This document shows, in pieces, positions 32,130 to 44,057 of a stretch of 64,000 nucleotides of DNA (position 1 is the stretch's first letter; each line of letters starts with the position of its first letter). Origin of the DNA: Zonotrichia leucophrys gambelii. Lineage: Eukaryota > Chordata > Aves > Passeriformes > Passerellidae. The stretch lies in contig NW_026992284.1 of assembly GCF_028769735.1 (NCBI RefSeq), forward strand, positions 1 to 64,000, in the 5' to 3' direction. Position numbers and translations under genes: made by a program. The notes under the pieces are model-generated. The model was not told where the DNA came from. It made no database searches and saw nothing but the letters and a program-made list of their open reading frames with translations.

Positions 32130-32905
32130 CTACAAACACCTGAAAGATACTGGCCTTGAAACTCTGAGCCAAGTCGTACACTGCTATTACAGCAACAAAT
32201 TGCTTTATGGTTGTAGTTGGTTGCCCCTGTCTGGATGCCACAGTTCTCCACAAACTGCTCCAGCATGGGTCTCTTTCCACAGGGTCAGTCCTTCAGGCAC
32301 AGCCTGGTCCAGCATGGGTCCCCCACAGAGTCACAAGTCCTTCCAGCAAATCTACTCCAACGCGGGCTCCTCTCTCCATGAATCTGCAGGTCACTGCCAG
32401 GACCCTGCTCCACCACAAGGCTGCCCATGGGGTCACAACTTCCTCTCAGGCATCCACCTGTTCCAGGACAGGCTCCTCCACATGCTGCAGGTGGATCTCT
32501 GCTCCCCTGTGGTCCTCCATGAGCTGGACAGGCACAGCTGCCTCGCCATGGCCCACCATGGGCTGCAGGGGAATGTCAGCTGCAAAGCCCGAAGCAGCTC
32601 CTGCCCCTCCTTCTGCTCTGACCTTGGTGTCTGCAGAGCTATTCCTCTCACGTATTCTTACCCTGCTCTTCTCTGGCCACAATTACATCTGCACAAGAAC
32701 TTTTCCTTCTTACCTATCTTATCCCAGAGGTGTTACCATAATTTCTGATTGGCTTGGCCTTGGCCAGTGGTACATCCATCTTGGAGCCAGCTAGCATTGG
32801 CCCTGACAGACATGGAGGAAGCTTCTGGCAGCTTGTCACAGAAGTCACCCCTGTAGCCCCCCCACTACCAAAACCTGCTCATACAAACCTAAAACAATGG
32901 TTTAA
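32130..32905 (-). repeat. GC-rich interspersed repeat, probably an ERV-L LTR
   Basis: I recall this segment (phrases like CTGCAGGTGGATCTCTGCTC and GAGGAAGCTTCTGGCAGCTT) as a high-copy avian repeat. Overlapping open frames of about 200 codons on the plus strand are by-products of its composition. Strand is from memory. Confidence 0.45.
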
Positions 32906-33115
32906 CACTGAGTCTTTCCTAGAACGCTGGATGTGCATCAGTTAGACTCTGAGCAGTATTTTAAGAGAAAGGAATGGAGAGTATTTAAACCAGCTGTTAT
33001 GTAGCAGCTCAGTACTGATTGTGAGAAATAATACTCACTTTCAAAAAAATTAAAAAGGTTTATTAAAATCTTATCAAAAATACTGACTGAATAAGGAAAA
33101 ATATAGCACCAGGAG
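32906..33115. other. Unassigned DNA
   Basis: No recognisable feature. Confidence 0.5.
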
Positions 33116-33730
33116 TGTGAAAAATGTTTATTATATGATTGGCTTTTTGCAAATATTAAAATAAATATGTGTTATGTTAGAAAGCTATGCTGCATTAATT
33201 CTCTTAAGTAGTGTGGTAAATATAGTTTTAGGTTATAACATAATGTTAAAACAGAACCTCTGCTATGTAAGATACTCTTTAAATAGCTCAAGAAAAAAAT
33301 GAGATAATCAAGAAATTCTTCGCACAGAGATAACAGCAACAAGCTCCAAGAAAAGAAATATTGCCTCATTATCGGAAAAGACAAACTTACTTCCACCTCC
33401 TTTTCATCTTTGAGGTGCCAACAGGATTAAGGAGGAGAAGTTGACAATAACCAGAGAACACCCTTTGTTTGAAAAGAATTTATGCATCATGTATGAGATA
33501 TATGAATATGCAACAGGCTATTGCTTTTAGGAGTTAATCCTTTGTTAGCGAGCCATGCTTTTTTTTTGGAAAGCATCCGAACATTCATATTCTTTTCTTT
33601 TATTGTCCTTTATTGTCCTAACTCTGATTGTCCAAATTCTTATTGCTCTAATTTGTATTACTATTTTTATAACCATTTTATTGCTATTAAGCTTTTAAAA
33701 TTTTAAAACAAGTGATTGGTGTATTTCACA
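33116..33730 (+). repeat. LTR, second copy of the 6439-7097 family
   Basis: 615 bp, TGTGAAAAATG to TATTTCACA, related along its length to 6439-7097. Flanks AGGAG and GGGAG match at 4 of 5 positions, suggesting a 5-bp target duplication. Confidence 0.75.
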
Positions 33731-34265
33731 GGGAGCAAAAGCTTCTGTTGCAGTACAAGCTGACTTGTCCTGAGCATTAATCCAGTTATAAATAAGAAAC
33801 CCAGCCCGGTTCCATAAACCTGCCCCTGTGCTGACTGACAGAAGTTTCAACCAATAACATCTCTCCTAAGGTGTAAGCATTTCACTGGTTCAAGGTCTAG
33901 GGGGCGTAAAGATCAGACCAATAGCTGTCTAGACCCAGGAGTTTTGAATTGCCTATAAAAGTAAGCTCTGTGCTGTTTTGCTGATGACCAATGGAGGTTT
34001 GTCAGGTGTGCTGTCTCACACACCAGACCACCATATGGTACATGGTGCCCTGATTGCGAGGAGGAACAGTCCAAGGATTGACCCAGGGGCACAGAAGAGA
34101 GAGATACAGGGCAGTGCCTGCAAAGCCTGTCCCCACAGTGAAAAGCTGGAAAGAAAAAAGGCGAGGAGAGCCAATACTGCAGCAAAGGCTGCAGGAATCA
34201 CAGCCAAAGGTTTGTATGAAACAAAAAAACCGGAGAAGCTGAAATAGAAGGAAAACCCTACCGAA
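33731..34265 (+). other. Possible 5' LTR end and leader of a beta-type element
   Basis: TATA box GCCTATAAAAGTAAG at about 33951-33965, then TGGTGCCCTGATTGCGAG near 34041-34058, which could be a primer site, and a purine-rich leader up to the gag ATG at about 34269. The LTR start cannot be fixed. Confidence 0.35.
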
Positions 34266-34922
34266 GATATGGGAAATTTTGTTAATTTTGTTTTCGTGCA
34301 GGACCACCCAGTACTAAAGGTATGGAAACTTCTTCTTGAGGAATGGGATATAGATTATGATAAAAAAGTATTATTAGCAATAATAACATGGGCTAAAAAC
34401 CATGGGTTAGACACAACTAAAGAAACTGCAAGAAACTGCATTTGACTTTTATACCTGGGCATGAACTGGTCAATTTATAATTCAAGCAGCCTCCAGAGGC
34501 GATGAAAACGTGATAAGCATTATTAAGCCATGGAGACTTATCTTAGATTTCATAACATTGTTAAATATTGAAGCATATGATGAGGAATGGGTACCGGAGG
34601 AGTTATCAGGGGGGATGGGTGCCTTTCCAAGCCCACAGGACACATGGCCAGACGAAATGGTCACCGAGTGTAGTCATCCTGCCCCATGTGGCAGAGCCGC
34701 CCTAAATTACCCCCTCATGCCAGCACCGTTCCCTAGCAAGCTGTTTTCCGCAGCCCTCCCCGCATGGTGGGGCCCTGGTGTGCAGCGAAACAGAGGGGAG
34801 CAGCAAGATCCTTGCGGCAGGTGCAGCCACGGCCGGCTGGCAGCTGGGATCCACCTATGCTGGGATGTTATGCAGCCCTGGGGCGTCCAGTGCTGGCCCC
34901 CCACAGGTGTTATGTGGCACCA
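34266..34922 (+). pseudogene. gag: Betaretrovirus-like gag, matrix part
   Basis: ATG near 34269 opens MGNFVNFVFVQDHPVLKVWK. WAKNHGLDTTKETA follows, then after a frameshift DFYTWA, a stop, and RGDENVISIIKPWRLILDF. The order resembles the helical matrix domain of beta- or alpha-type avian ERVs. The frame then turns Pro- and Gly-rich and ends at the LTR at 34923. Confidence 0.6.
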
Positions 34923-35536
34923 TGTCCTAGGGTGATGTTATGATGCTTGTATGCCCAATTGTCTGTTCTGTTCATGCTGGATATTATGTTCTGTGTCTTC
35001 AAGACTGGGTCTGAAAAGCAAAGTTTTGTTTTGTTATCAGCCTGCTCACTCCCCCACAGTCGGCAGGAATCAGACAACGCATTACATAGTGCTGCTTTTG
35101 CTTTTTGCTTTTTGCTCTTGCTTTTGCTTGTTAGTTAGTTTAGCTAGGCAGTCCGAATTCTCCCTGGACTGTTTTTCTTTCCCTTTTCTTGGAACCATTC
35201 GAACCTGCTCTGGTCTAGGACCTGGGAAACACCGAGAGTTTGCACTTTGTGGCCTGCAGCAGCCATTCCCAGTGCCGGAGGAACTGAGAACAGAGTGACC
35301 ACCCACCGGAAAGACTCTCTGAATTTGTCATCTCTTCAGAGCAGTGAATGAATTTTGTCATCCGGTATTGTTCATTTTGTGTGCTGGGGAGTGTTTTGCC
35401 TGTTAAATAAACAGGTTCTTTCCACTTGTCTCTGAGGAATCCTTCCCGAACCAGTTGGGGGGAGGGGCCGTGTGGGTTTGCTTTCTGGAGGGGCTCCCTT
35501 TGGAGGTTTTCTCCCTAATTTGGCCTAAACCGGGAC
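34923..35536 (+). repeat. ERV-L LTR (same family as the 628-bp LTRs)
   Basis: 614 bp, TGTCCTAGGG to CCGGGACA with a perfect 5-base inverted end. Shares TTATGATGCTTGTAT, CCTGTTAAATAAACAGGTTC and AACCAGTTGGGGG blocks with the LTRs at 42752-43400 (minus) and 44809-45436 (minus). AATAAA near 35406. It separates two gag parts, so it is a solo insertion; no exact target duplication. Confidence 0.75.
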
Positions 35537-36342
35537 ACACTTGAGCACCCAAAACCCGTGCCTGCCCCACGGGGCTCCTGTAGTTGCTTGGACCATGCCG
35601 CCATTTCGGCTGGACAGCCTGTGATCATAACTCAGCCCCATGCTTACCTGAGACCACCCCCCGGCTCCCGGGGCTGCCCGCACCTCCCATCACCATAGAA
35701 ACACCAAGAGTGCCTCCACCTGAGGCCGAGTGGGCCGGCCCCAAAGAAACACCAGCAACACCATGGAGGTTGGCCACACCTCTGTCGGAGGACGTACCTA
35801 CACCCTCAATCCAGCCTACGTCAGGGGGCAGGGCCCTGCCCCCAAGCCCAACTCTGGGGAACACAGCCACGCCTCCAGTGGGAGTGGCCCTGCCCCTGCC
35901 ACCATGGACGGGTCTGAGAAACACATCATCTAGAGCTACTGATGTCAAACCCGAAAGCAGAGTGTGGGAAAAATCCCTCCTTAAACCCCGCCAAGCAATC
36001 CACAGAGCTAAAAGGCATGCAGGAGTGTTATACCATAAGAACATTAGTAGACAAGCCTGCCTGAAGAAATGGTTTTGGCCACGTAACATGACAACTACCT
36101 CTTGACAGCTAGGAGCAAGCCACCTTCTCACTAAGCCCAGCGGGAAGCCAGCATCTACTTGCATATGGGCAGTGAAAAGGCTAACAAAAAATTCTGACAG
36201 CTCCAACCCAGACAGTACCAATCAAAGCAACACCAAGTTCCTACCCCTCAAACCTCAACAAAGCTTCACAGCCACCGTCTTCTACTGCTTCAACTGTACA
36301 AAGGTTCTCATATTCCATAGACTCTAATAAACAAATAATGTG
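35537..36342 (+). pseudogene. gag: Proline-rich gag continuation
   Basis: A 174-codon open frame (35584-36105) rich in Pro (PPPEAEWAGPKETPATP, VGVALPLPPW) is probably the linker between matrix and capsid of the beta-type gag at 34266-34922. Later it reads KPRQAIHRAKRHAG. No capsid or zinc knuckle follows. Assignment rests on position and composition only. Confidence 0.35.
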
Positions 36343-36953
36343 TGTCGGATCTCAAGATCTCAGTCCTGAGATGCTGAGCCTCCGAGACCAGCTTGGGGGT
36401 CTCGGGAGTCCTGGAATGTTGCCAGAAGTGTCTGGTGGCTGGACTTTAACCCTGCGCAGGAGACGACAAGGATGAGGGCTTCACAGGGTGAAGGGTGAAA
36501 AGATTAGCTAATTAGAGAGTGAGACACAAGGTTTAAGATTTATGTACAGGGGGGTTTAGAGGAGTAAGATGGAGGAATTGGGGTGTGTCCTGTCCTTCTT
36601 CTTCTTCCTCTTCTCCTCCATCTTCTTTGGCCACGGTGGCACCTTTCTATTGGTTATTACTAAGAGTACACCGAGTTATAACAATAGATGGTATTGGAGA
36701 AAAATGATAAATATTGTACACGTCACAATGGGTATAAAGATAGGTGCCTGCCCCGGAGGGCAGAGACAGTGTGCCCATGGCTGACTGCTGAGCAGATCTC
36801 TGCTGGCTGAAAGAACATCTTTTAGATAAACAATTAATAAACATAAAACCAGAAAGAAGAACTGAAGCCTCTTCTCGTCCTTCGATACGCGGGCTGCCCC
36901 AAGGCCACCCACGGGCCTTCCAGGCCCCTCAAACAGCAGAGATAAACCGGACA
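36343..36953 (+). repeat. Solo ERVK LTR with perfect 6-bp target duplication
   Basis: 611 bp, TGTCGGATCTC to AACCGGACA. AATGTG lies on both sides (36337-36342 and 36954-36959). TATA-like GGGTATAAAGATAGG near 36730-36744 and AATAAACAT near 36835. Recognised as a common songbird ERVK type. Confidence 0.9.
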
Positions 36954-37625
36954 AATGTGTGCTAAGAGTAAAACTATAAAAAAGGTGTCACACAAGAGTT
37001 ACAAAAATGTGCAACTGTTTGCTAAATATACCCTAGAATTCATAGTGCAATATTTAATATTGTTGTTTATGCTTGCTAAAACAAAAATTGATAAGTCTCT
37101 GGGAGCTGATTCTGTCACAATTGCTAAGAAAATACTGTTTCTGTTTCAAATATAGTTTCATGTGTATTAAAAATATCCTAGAATGTATGTTACTAAATTT
37201 TCTCATAGTACTCCTACTATTTCTACTTGCAATGTTTCTAGATCTACCTGAGAAACTCAAAGAATTTATTCATCCTAGCATTCTAGGTCCACTAAAGCAT
37301 ACATAAAACATTATTTTAGTAATATCATAAGCAAATTTCAATTGCAAAGTTTTTTTAACTGAGAACTTACCACCTATCATCATTTTAAAATACCTGAAAG
37401 TAGCCTATTAAATCATTAACAAATTTCTAACTTCTAACAAAAAGAAAAATATATTACTTGCACTATTAACATAATAACTGAAAATTTTAAATGCCTATAT
37501 TTCTTTAATTAAACAGAAGTTGTACATGTAAAAAAGTTTTTGCACTGGATATTAATATCCTAATAAAAAGTACCTTATTAATACTGTTCACAACCCATAT
37601 TTTGTTCCTATTTTTTGTTATTAAT
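36954..37625. other. AT-rich unassigned DNA
   Basis: Small open frames only (66-77 codons) with no motif. Position before a polypurine tract makes a decayed env end possible. Confidence 0.4.
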
Positions 37626-38273
37626 ACAAAAAAAGGGGGAAAAGGTTGGGGTGAACGTACACACCCCCTCTAAATCATAGGTAATATCATGTTCTAATGT
37701 CTTACAATCAGTCATATAACAGTACAATAATTCTATGATAAATGGGTTTCAATGAACACTGGAACATGCTGGACACCTAATAGATATATCCAGCCTGCAC
37801 TACGTTCTGCTCAGAACCACAGACAGTGTCAACCTGATGTCCCCTCAACAGACATCACAGAGCCATGTAACCAGAACAATTAATGACTACCTCATAGAAA
37901 TCTGGGACTCTTGAAGTAACAGTTCATATAAAGACGATTTGTTTACAAACTGCTTGATCTGTTAAGTTTGTTTTTTCTCACAGTTCAAAAGTTGTGTGGA
38001 GTGCCCCTGTTCCTAAGAGGCAGGAATTTGATCTAACCATTCTTGTGTTGCTAATAACTCCTCCCTTGACCCAAACCCTAAACTCCACTCATGACACCCT
38101 ATAAAACCCCATGACCCTGCCTTTGCCTGGTCTTTTGTCTTCATCCCACCCGTTCTCCCTGGGGATAATAAATGGATTCTTGATCTTTCCGAAACTAAGA
38201 CCTGTCTCGTTTGTTCCCATGCCCAGCACCGGCAGCTGCACTCTCCCTGGACACGATGAACTCAGTTGTAACA
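37626..38273 (+). repeat. Polypurine tract and 3' LTR of a plus-strand element
   Basis: AAAAAAAAGGGGGAAAAGG (37628-37645) followed by an LTR from about 37652 to 38273 (end GTTGTAACA), with TATA box CCCTATAAAACCCC near 38098 and AATAAATGG near 38166. Could be the 3' end of the element whose gag lies at 34266-36342, but I could not match it to a 5' LTR. Confidence 0.55.
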
Positions 38274-38288
38274 CGCTGCAACAAAAGA

Positions 38289-38546
38289 GCAAGAAGTTCT
38301 TGCTCCTCTTAAAACACTCCACAAAAATAATTATTTCCTTTGTTCTCTTCTTTTTCTAGTGAATTACCTAGGTGGGACTTTTTGCCTTCTGTCCAATTGG
38401 GTAGCTTTAGGTTTGAAGTGAAGTTCTAAAGGTCCTATGAGGTGTCTTTTTACCAAATTGAGGAGAGAAACTTCTGGGCTTTTTTCCTTTTTAAGGAGAC
38501 AAAGGATAATTTGGTCACTCTGTCAACAGGGGGCACATTCCTACAT
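38289..38546 (+). repeat. Duplicated block, copy 1
   Basis: About 258 bases nearly identical to 44058-44315. Begins with a 19-base palindrome (GAGCAAGAAGTTCTTGCTC, 38287-38305). Shared text includes CCAAATTGAGGAGAGAAACT and GTCAACAGGGGGCACA. No coding sense. See findings. Confidence 0.8.
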
Positions 38547-38889
38547 CTCACCCTTTCTATATATCTAGAAAGGAAAGAGAAGAAAGTGATTTGAAAAAGT
38601 CTTACCTTTGTTGACAATTTGTAGTTATGCCAATAGTTTTTAAATTTGGTTCTATTTCTTATTGTTTCTAGATTATTCTTCTATCTTAAGTTTGGTGAAG
38701 TGTTTTTTCAGGCAAGTCTCAAGTTTAGGGCTATATATGATTTGAATATATAAAACTTCTAAGCATTTTTAACGTATGATTCAGAGGAAGATTAATAACT
38801 TTTTAATACAACAGCAATAACTTACAGAAAATTTTCAGTGCAAAACTATTTTTTAAACAATTTTGACTAGAGCAAACTTAGAAAACACA
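38547..38889. other. AT-rich unassigned DNA
   Basis: No recognisable feature; lies downstream of the ERVK integrase end. Confidence 0.5.
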
Positions 38890-39496
38890 GCCTCTGCTTC
38901 TAGCTGTCACTCAGTTGTTTGTATGTTCTTCTTCTGGTGTCTTCTGCTGCTCTTGGATCAGCTGTACCTGTGGTTTGACATTCTTTGCAGGGACCCATCA
39001 AAGACCTGCGTTTGTAGAAATGCATGCAAACCCCCTCCTCCATGTCACAAGAGGATGGGGTCCTGAAATTTGTCCTGTCTCTGTATACTTTATGAAGACT
39101 GGAGGCCTTTCCTTGAGTTTTGCTTGACTGGTATTGCTGAAATGTCTGAAAATCGGTGGCACCTGCTCCATAAAAGAATTATTTAAGAAATTAAAAACAT
39201 ATATAGCTTTATTCAGCCTCTCTATTGTAGACAGCACTTTGGTCCCTCTCTTTTGTCTTTCAAGGATCATTTTCAGTGACCTGTGTGCTCTTTCTACAAT
39301 AGATAGGCCTGTGGAAGAATGCGAAATACCTGTGGTGTGTTTGATACCCCAGGTTCTGAAAAACTGCAGTTTGTTAGAAGCGTAGATTGGTCTGTTGTCC
39401 ATTTTAACTTCTTGAGGAATGCCTAGGTGTTGTAGTGTGTTCATTAAGTCCATTGAATTTCTCCCCCATTTTCTGTATCTGCTCCCCCCCATTTAG
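38890..39496 (-). pseudogene. pol: ERVK integrase, C-terminal half
   Basis: Minus-strand frame with catalytic Asp (VKMDNRPIY) and Glu (GLSIVERAHRSLK), then PVFIKYTETGQISGPHPLVTW, a typical betaretroviral C-terminal domain. A TGA at 38998-39000 interrupts; the frame goes on (WVPAKNVKPQVQLIQEQQ) to a stop near 38890. Separated from the N-terminal half by a solo LTR. Confidence 0.85.
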
Positions 39497-40080
39497 TGTA
39501 AAATGGTTCTGCCCTCCTCAGTTTTCCTGCCACAGCCCTGCCAGTTATATTGTCAGTCTTCTAGGTTATATAATTCCTCCTCCCCTTTTTCCCTTATATG
39601 TATGCCTTTTCTCCTCCCTGGGCCAAGACAATCACCCCCCCCCCCCCCACTCCACCTAGTATTCCAGAAGCTTCTCCTCTTTGGGGGTTGTGGTTGGCTG
39701 TGGTCCCGGGGCCCCTCCCATACCTGGTACTTATTGGGCTCTCCACTATGTCATTTGTGTTAAGCTCATCCCCTCTTCTCCCCCTATTAGTCTTCTGTAA
39801 ACCCCTCCCGGGTCCACCCCCTTCCCTTTATAACCCTGAAGCACCTTTTGTTCTGGCTCATTTCGCTGATACATCGTGGGCTTTCCAATAAACCAAGTTT
39901 AGCCCCCCCGGCGAGTGTCCAGCTCCTTCCTTCTTGTCGTTTAGCAGCGATCCCGTCCGCAACCAGTACAGCCCGAGGCCTTACGACGCCGAGGGGTGCT
40001 GGCAGACCATGCAGCGAGGTGTCGGCCTTAACCTCAGCTAGCCGGACTCTGACCTTCTCTGCTCTAGAAGGCTAAATACA
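39497..40080 (+). repeat. Solo LTR inside ERVK integrase
   Basis: 584 bp, TGTAAAATGG to CTAAATACA, plus strand. CTTTATAACCC near 39828-39838 (TATA), AATAAACC near 39887. C16 run near 39634-39649. Both flanks are ERVK integrase on the minus strand, which fixes the boundaries; target duplication not seen. Confidence 0.8.
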
Positions 40081-40902
40081 CGTCGCTGCACCTAGGGTTG
40101 TAAATGCTTGTAAGAAATGTTTAATTACACCTCTACTCTTTTCTCCTTGATGCGTGGAAGCAAAAATTGCTCCTGAGAATGTGTCTATTGATAAGTGTGT
40201 ATGTCTAAACTGTACAAATGACTGATATTGAATTATGTCAGTGTGCCATATCTGCAGGCTATTTAAGCTTCAAGGGTTAACCCTGGTTGCTATTGCTGGT
40301 ATGGCTAATTTTTGGCAACCTGGACATGACTGAACAATCGCTTTAGCCTGATTCTGAGAGATGTTAAACATTCTTACTAAGGCAGGTGCATTTTGATGAT
40401 AGAAGGCATGGCTCATTCTGGCTTGTTCAATTACATAGGGAAGTGTATTCTGAATTGACGTGGCTAACAAATCAGCCATGGCATTGCCTTCTGCTAGGAA
40501 ATCTGGAAGCGCAGAATGTGAACGAATGTGTATTACAAAGTAAGGTTCCTGTTGAATAGAAAGAAGGAAGATTAATTTTTTGAGCACACCCTGTAGCTGG
40601 TCATTGGAAACCTCTTTTAGCAGAGACCCTTCTGCTCTCTCCACTATGCCTGCAACATAGAATGAATCCGTTACTAAATTAAGAGGAAACATGAATTTAG
40701 AAAATACACGCACAACTGCTGTTAACTCTATTATTTTTGAAGAACCATGTACTTCTTCAATATCTGATTCCCATTTTTTTTGTCTCTGGATTTCGCCAAG
40801 CAATCACAGATTTTTTTTTTATTTTCCTGGACTGTCTGTACAAAATGTGATTGCATCTAGGGGTGATTGACTTCTTTAGGGCTTATGAATGAATTTTAGA
40901 GA
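40081..40902 (-). pseudogene. pol: ERVK RNase H and integrase N-terminal half
   Basis: Open 178 codons (40803-40270): RNase H residues in IELTAVVRVF, NLVTDSFYV and AEGNAMADLL, then the integrase HHCC zinc domain (SHAFYHQNAPALVRMF, CPGCQKL). Between 40269 and 40081 the integrase core continues with stops and a frameshift. The first RNase H Asp is not evident. Confidence 0.85.
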
Positions 40903-41994
40903 CTAATTTAGTACCTCATATTTGGGACAACTGACTGATATTTTCCCTGTAAAATTTTCTAGGGCAAATTGCATGACCTCTGAATTTTGAATTAACCATT
41001 CCAAATAGATGGATGTGACAGGCAGAAAGATTTCTGCAAAATCCTTTCCTGAAAGGGAAAACATTTGGGATCTAGCCTTTATAATCAATTGTGATATAAT
41101 TTCAGGATAAGTTGTTATAGTTTTACCCAGCTGTCGAGATAGGAAAACCCATTCTAAGACTATCAGGTGGTCCTTCTCTAGATCCCACTGGAATATGAGA
41201 CCATGAAGCTGTGGACTCTCCCCTAAAAATGCGACCAAAAATGACAAGTTAGGATTATATTGGTGAGCCTGGCATGACTGAATAGCTCGCATCACTTTAT
41301 CTAAAGCATTTTGGGCTTCTTTGTTGAATCCTCGTGGTGAATTTAAAGCTGTGTCTCCCTTCAATAGATCGGACAGTGGGGCTAAGTCCTGGTTTGAAAT
41401 GCCTAGCAATGGACGAAGCCAGTTCAGAGTCCCTACCAGCTGCTGTACTTCATTCAGTGGTTTTGGATTTTTCTTTAGTTGAAGTGGTTGTGGAATCACA
41501 GTTTGTTCTGTGATTCTGTATCCTAAATATTTCCAGGGAGGAAGTGTCTGCATTTTTTCCTTTGTTGTTATGAGTCCTGCTTTCACCACTGATGAGATGA
41601 CCTGATCTGCTGTCTCCTGCACTGATGCTTGGTCCTTTGCTGCTACTAAAATATTGTCCATATAATGCAAGATAAGGGAATTTGGGTATTGTACACAAAC
41701 TGAGGAAAGGACTTTTGCTACATACCACTGGCATATTGTCGGAGAATTGTGCATTCCTTGAGGAAGTATGAGCCAATGGTATCTTTTTAAAGGGGCCTGC
41801 GGATTTATTGATGGGATGGAAAAGGCAAATCGTGGTGCATCTGGACGCAAAGGAATATTTAAAAAACAGTCTTTTAAATCAATAACAGTTAACTTCCAAT
41901 CCTTTGGAATCATAGTGGGAGAAGATAAACCTGGTTGTAAAGAATCCATTTCTTGAATCACTTCGTTAACCTTTCTGAGGTCCTGCAATAACCT
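40903..41994 (-). pseudogene. pol: ERVK reverse transcriptase
   Basis: About 361 open codons. Betaretroviral features: VIDLKDCFLNIPL, LPQGMHNSPTICQ, and the active site written YMDN (41653-41664) where YMDD is expected, so the second catalytic Asp is lost. The thumb and connection domains follow (WKYLGYRI, LNEVQQLVGTLNWLRPLLGI). A TGA separates it from the N-terminal piece at 41995-42255, in frame. Confidence 0.9.
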
Positions 41995-42255
41995 TCATTT
42001 CCCACTGTTTGGCTTTTTAATTATGAAAACTGGAGTGTTCCAGGGGCTGGTAGTTGGAGTTAGGTGACCTTTGTTTAACTGTTCCTGTACCAACTGCTCT
42101 AATACAACTTTTTCTTCTGGTAAGGGCCATTGGCTGACCCAGACAGGTGTATTGGATTTCCATGTGAGTTTTAGAGTGTTATGTCCATCAAAAGCCCTTA
42201 TTAAAAATTGGTTTCTATCCTCAGACCCCATTGAGAGAGAATGTCTCTTCCCCAA
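41995..42255 (-). pseudogene. pol: ERVK reverse transcriptase N-terminus
   Basis: 87 codons: [19 protein letters not shown] and [17 protein letters not shown], the start of the polymerase. One TGA lies between this and the next piece. Confidence 0.85.
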
Positions 42256-42269
42256 AGAACTATATCAGC

Positions 42270-42563
42270 TCATACTATGAATGGTTTTGTGGCGGCAACA
42301 CGACCTTCAGGTCCCTCAGATGTGACAGAGTGTAAGCTACAAAAGCTTTCACAGTGACTAACAATACCTGCCAGTTGATCCAGCGTGGGTACGATGGTCC
42401 AGCCCTGTGGACATTTCACTTTCGATATCAGAGTGACATCAGCGCCAGTATCTATCAGGCCAATGAGGGTGATGGTTCCCCGAGATGCTTCAGAACACAG
42501 GTGAGTTGAGGCCACCCATGGCTGATGTGCCTGGTCCAAGCGATGAGGGATGTGTTGTTCCAT
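42270..42563 (-). pseudogene. pro: ERVK protease
   Basis: Aspartic protease with intact active site ITLIGLIDTGADVTLIS. About 98 open codons. The flap and C-terminal part are shortened or out of frame before 42255. Upstream gag and dUTPase are absent; the sequence meets an ERV-L LTR at 42752. Confidence 0.8.
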
Positions 42564-42751
42564 GACTCTGGTAGGAGAAAAACTTGTCCTATGATTAGTC
42601 CTTTAGGTAGAAAATATGGAGGGTCTGGGCATAAAGCTTATACAGTGATCTCCTGTGAGCAGGTGACAGATAACACCGTTGGAATGATATAGAAACCTTC
42701 TGCACAAGATCTGTTCACTCACACTATTAAGAACTGACATGGTTGTGATTC

Positions 42752-43400
42752 TCTCCTGGTTTAGGCCAAATTAGGGAGAAAACCTCCAAAGGGGGCCCCT
42801 CCAGAAAGCAAACCCACACAGCTCCTCCCCTCAACTGGTTCAGGAAGGATTTCCTCGGAAACAAGTGGAAAGAACTTGTTTATTTAACTGGCAAAGCTCT
42901 CCTCAGCACACAAAATGAACAATACCGGATGGCAAAACTCATTCACTGTTCTGAAGAGATGACAAATTCAGAGAGTCTCTCCTGTAGGTGGTCGCTCTCT
43001 TATCAGTCCCTCTGGCACTGGGAAAGGCTGCAGAGTAGGCCCCGGCAGGCTACATAGTGCAAGCTTTTGGTGTTTCCCTGGGTCCCAGTCTGGAGTAGGT
43101 TTAAATGGTTCCAAGAAAAGGGAAAGAAAAACAGTCCAAGGAAAACTTGGACTGCCTCAGCTAGCTAAATTAACTAACTAAAAAGCAAAAGGAGTATGGT
43201 ATTCTGCCCCATCCGTGCCCAGACAAGAACAGTGTGCCAGCAGACTGTGGAGGAGTGAGTCCAGTCCCTGATAACAAACTCTGTGCTGCTTCTTCTCCCC
43301 ACCTTCGCTGTCAGCCAGTCTTGAGAGCACAGAATATAATATCCAGCATAAACAGGACACACGCTTGGGGATACAAGCATCATAACATCACCCTAGGACA
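42752..43400 (-). repeat. ERV-L LTR, minus strand
   Basis: About 649 bp starting TGTCCTAGGGTGATGTTATG at 43400, same family as 34923-35536 and the 628-bp LTRs. The end reads AACCAGGAGA where GGACA is usual. CCTGG occurs at both ends but overlaps the LTR end sequence, so I do not claim a target duplication. Confidence 0.75.
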
Positions 43401-43614
43401 CCTGGTCTTGCCCTCTATTCCTCGTCTTACTTTACTTGTGATTCTTAAGGAAACTGCCCCAATACCTCTTGCGGTTCCTTGTGTACTTCCCTTCAACAGA
43501 TACTTGTAATTCTCACTTATTAAAACAGGAAAGAAACTCCTCGACCTGGCTGGTGAAAGGTTGACTCTACTTTTCTAACGTCTTGTTGTTTCTCTGGTTA
43601 TCTCTTGGTCACTG
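43401..43614. other. Unassigned, probably gamma pol end
   Basis: Minus-strand sequence after the integrase end; no motif. Confidence 0.35.
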
Positions 43615-43845
43615 CTTGAGAGTCAATCTCGTTTCACCGAGCCTGGATGTTATAGTCCATTCCTTGGGTTCTTCTACCGGCCCTTTGACTCTGTTGGCAT
43701 GAGTTCATCCCGGCTCTGCAGTTCGCTCAGCCAATTCGATGTTAAGCAGTACCTGAAAGGGATCTTCCCACTGAGGTGTTAGAGGCTGATCTCTCCATGA
43801 CTTGATCATTACTTAATCCCTAGGATTAATATTACGGATTCTGAA
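43615..43845 (-). pseudogene. pol: Gamma-type integrase C-terminus
   Basis: Minus-strand VMIKSWRDQPLTPQWEDPF and HANRVKGPVEEP correspond to VLIKTWKETSLTPQWEGPY and HASRVKGPMTAD in GAM2. Ends with SRLGETRLTLK. Probably the far end of the pol that also appears at 60457-62272. One or two stops. Confidence 0.75.
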
Positions 43846-44057
43846 ATCCAGGGTGGTAGTTTGAGGAATAGCCCTGTTGGGTTTTCTCCTCAAGCCAGGT
43901 TTTATGAGCTCTCAAAGGACCTATCACACCTGAGATAGCCCAGCTACCTCAAATGTCATAAAATTAGCAGGATGACTTCTGAGGTAGTATTGGAAACAGA
44001 GAAGTTTTATTAAAAGGCAAAATAACAAAGCTCTTTACAGAGAAAACCCGAGCTGGG
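43846..44057. other. Unassigned DNA
   Basis: No recognisable feature between the integrase fragment and the duplicated block. Confidence 0.4.

Noticed and set aside
32122..32794. Two overlapping plus-strand frames of 208 and 195 codons
   Set aside because: They fall in a high-copy GC-rich avian repeat and overlap in different frames; no domain.
35625..36221. 198-codon minus-strand frame
   Set aside because: Opposite strand of the proline-rich gag remnant; no motif.
42755..43405. CCTGG at both ends of the minus-strand ERV-L LTR as target duplication
   Set aside because: The left copy overlaps the normal LTR end (CCAGG on the minus strand), so the match is probably accidental.
43234..43509. 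91-codon plus-strand frame
   Set aside because: Spans the start of a minus-strand ERV-L LTR and its flank; no domain.
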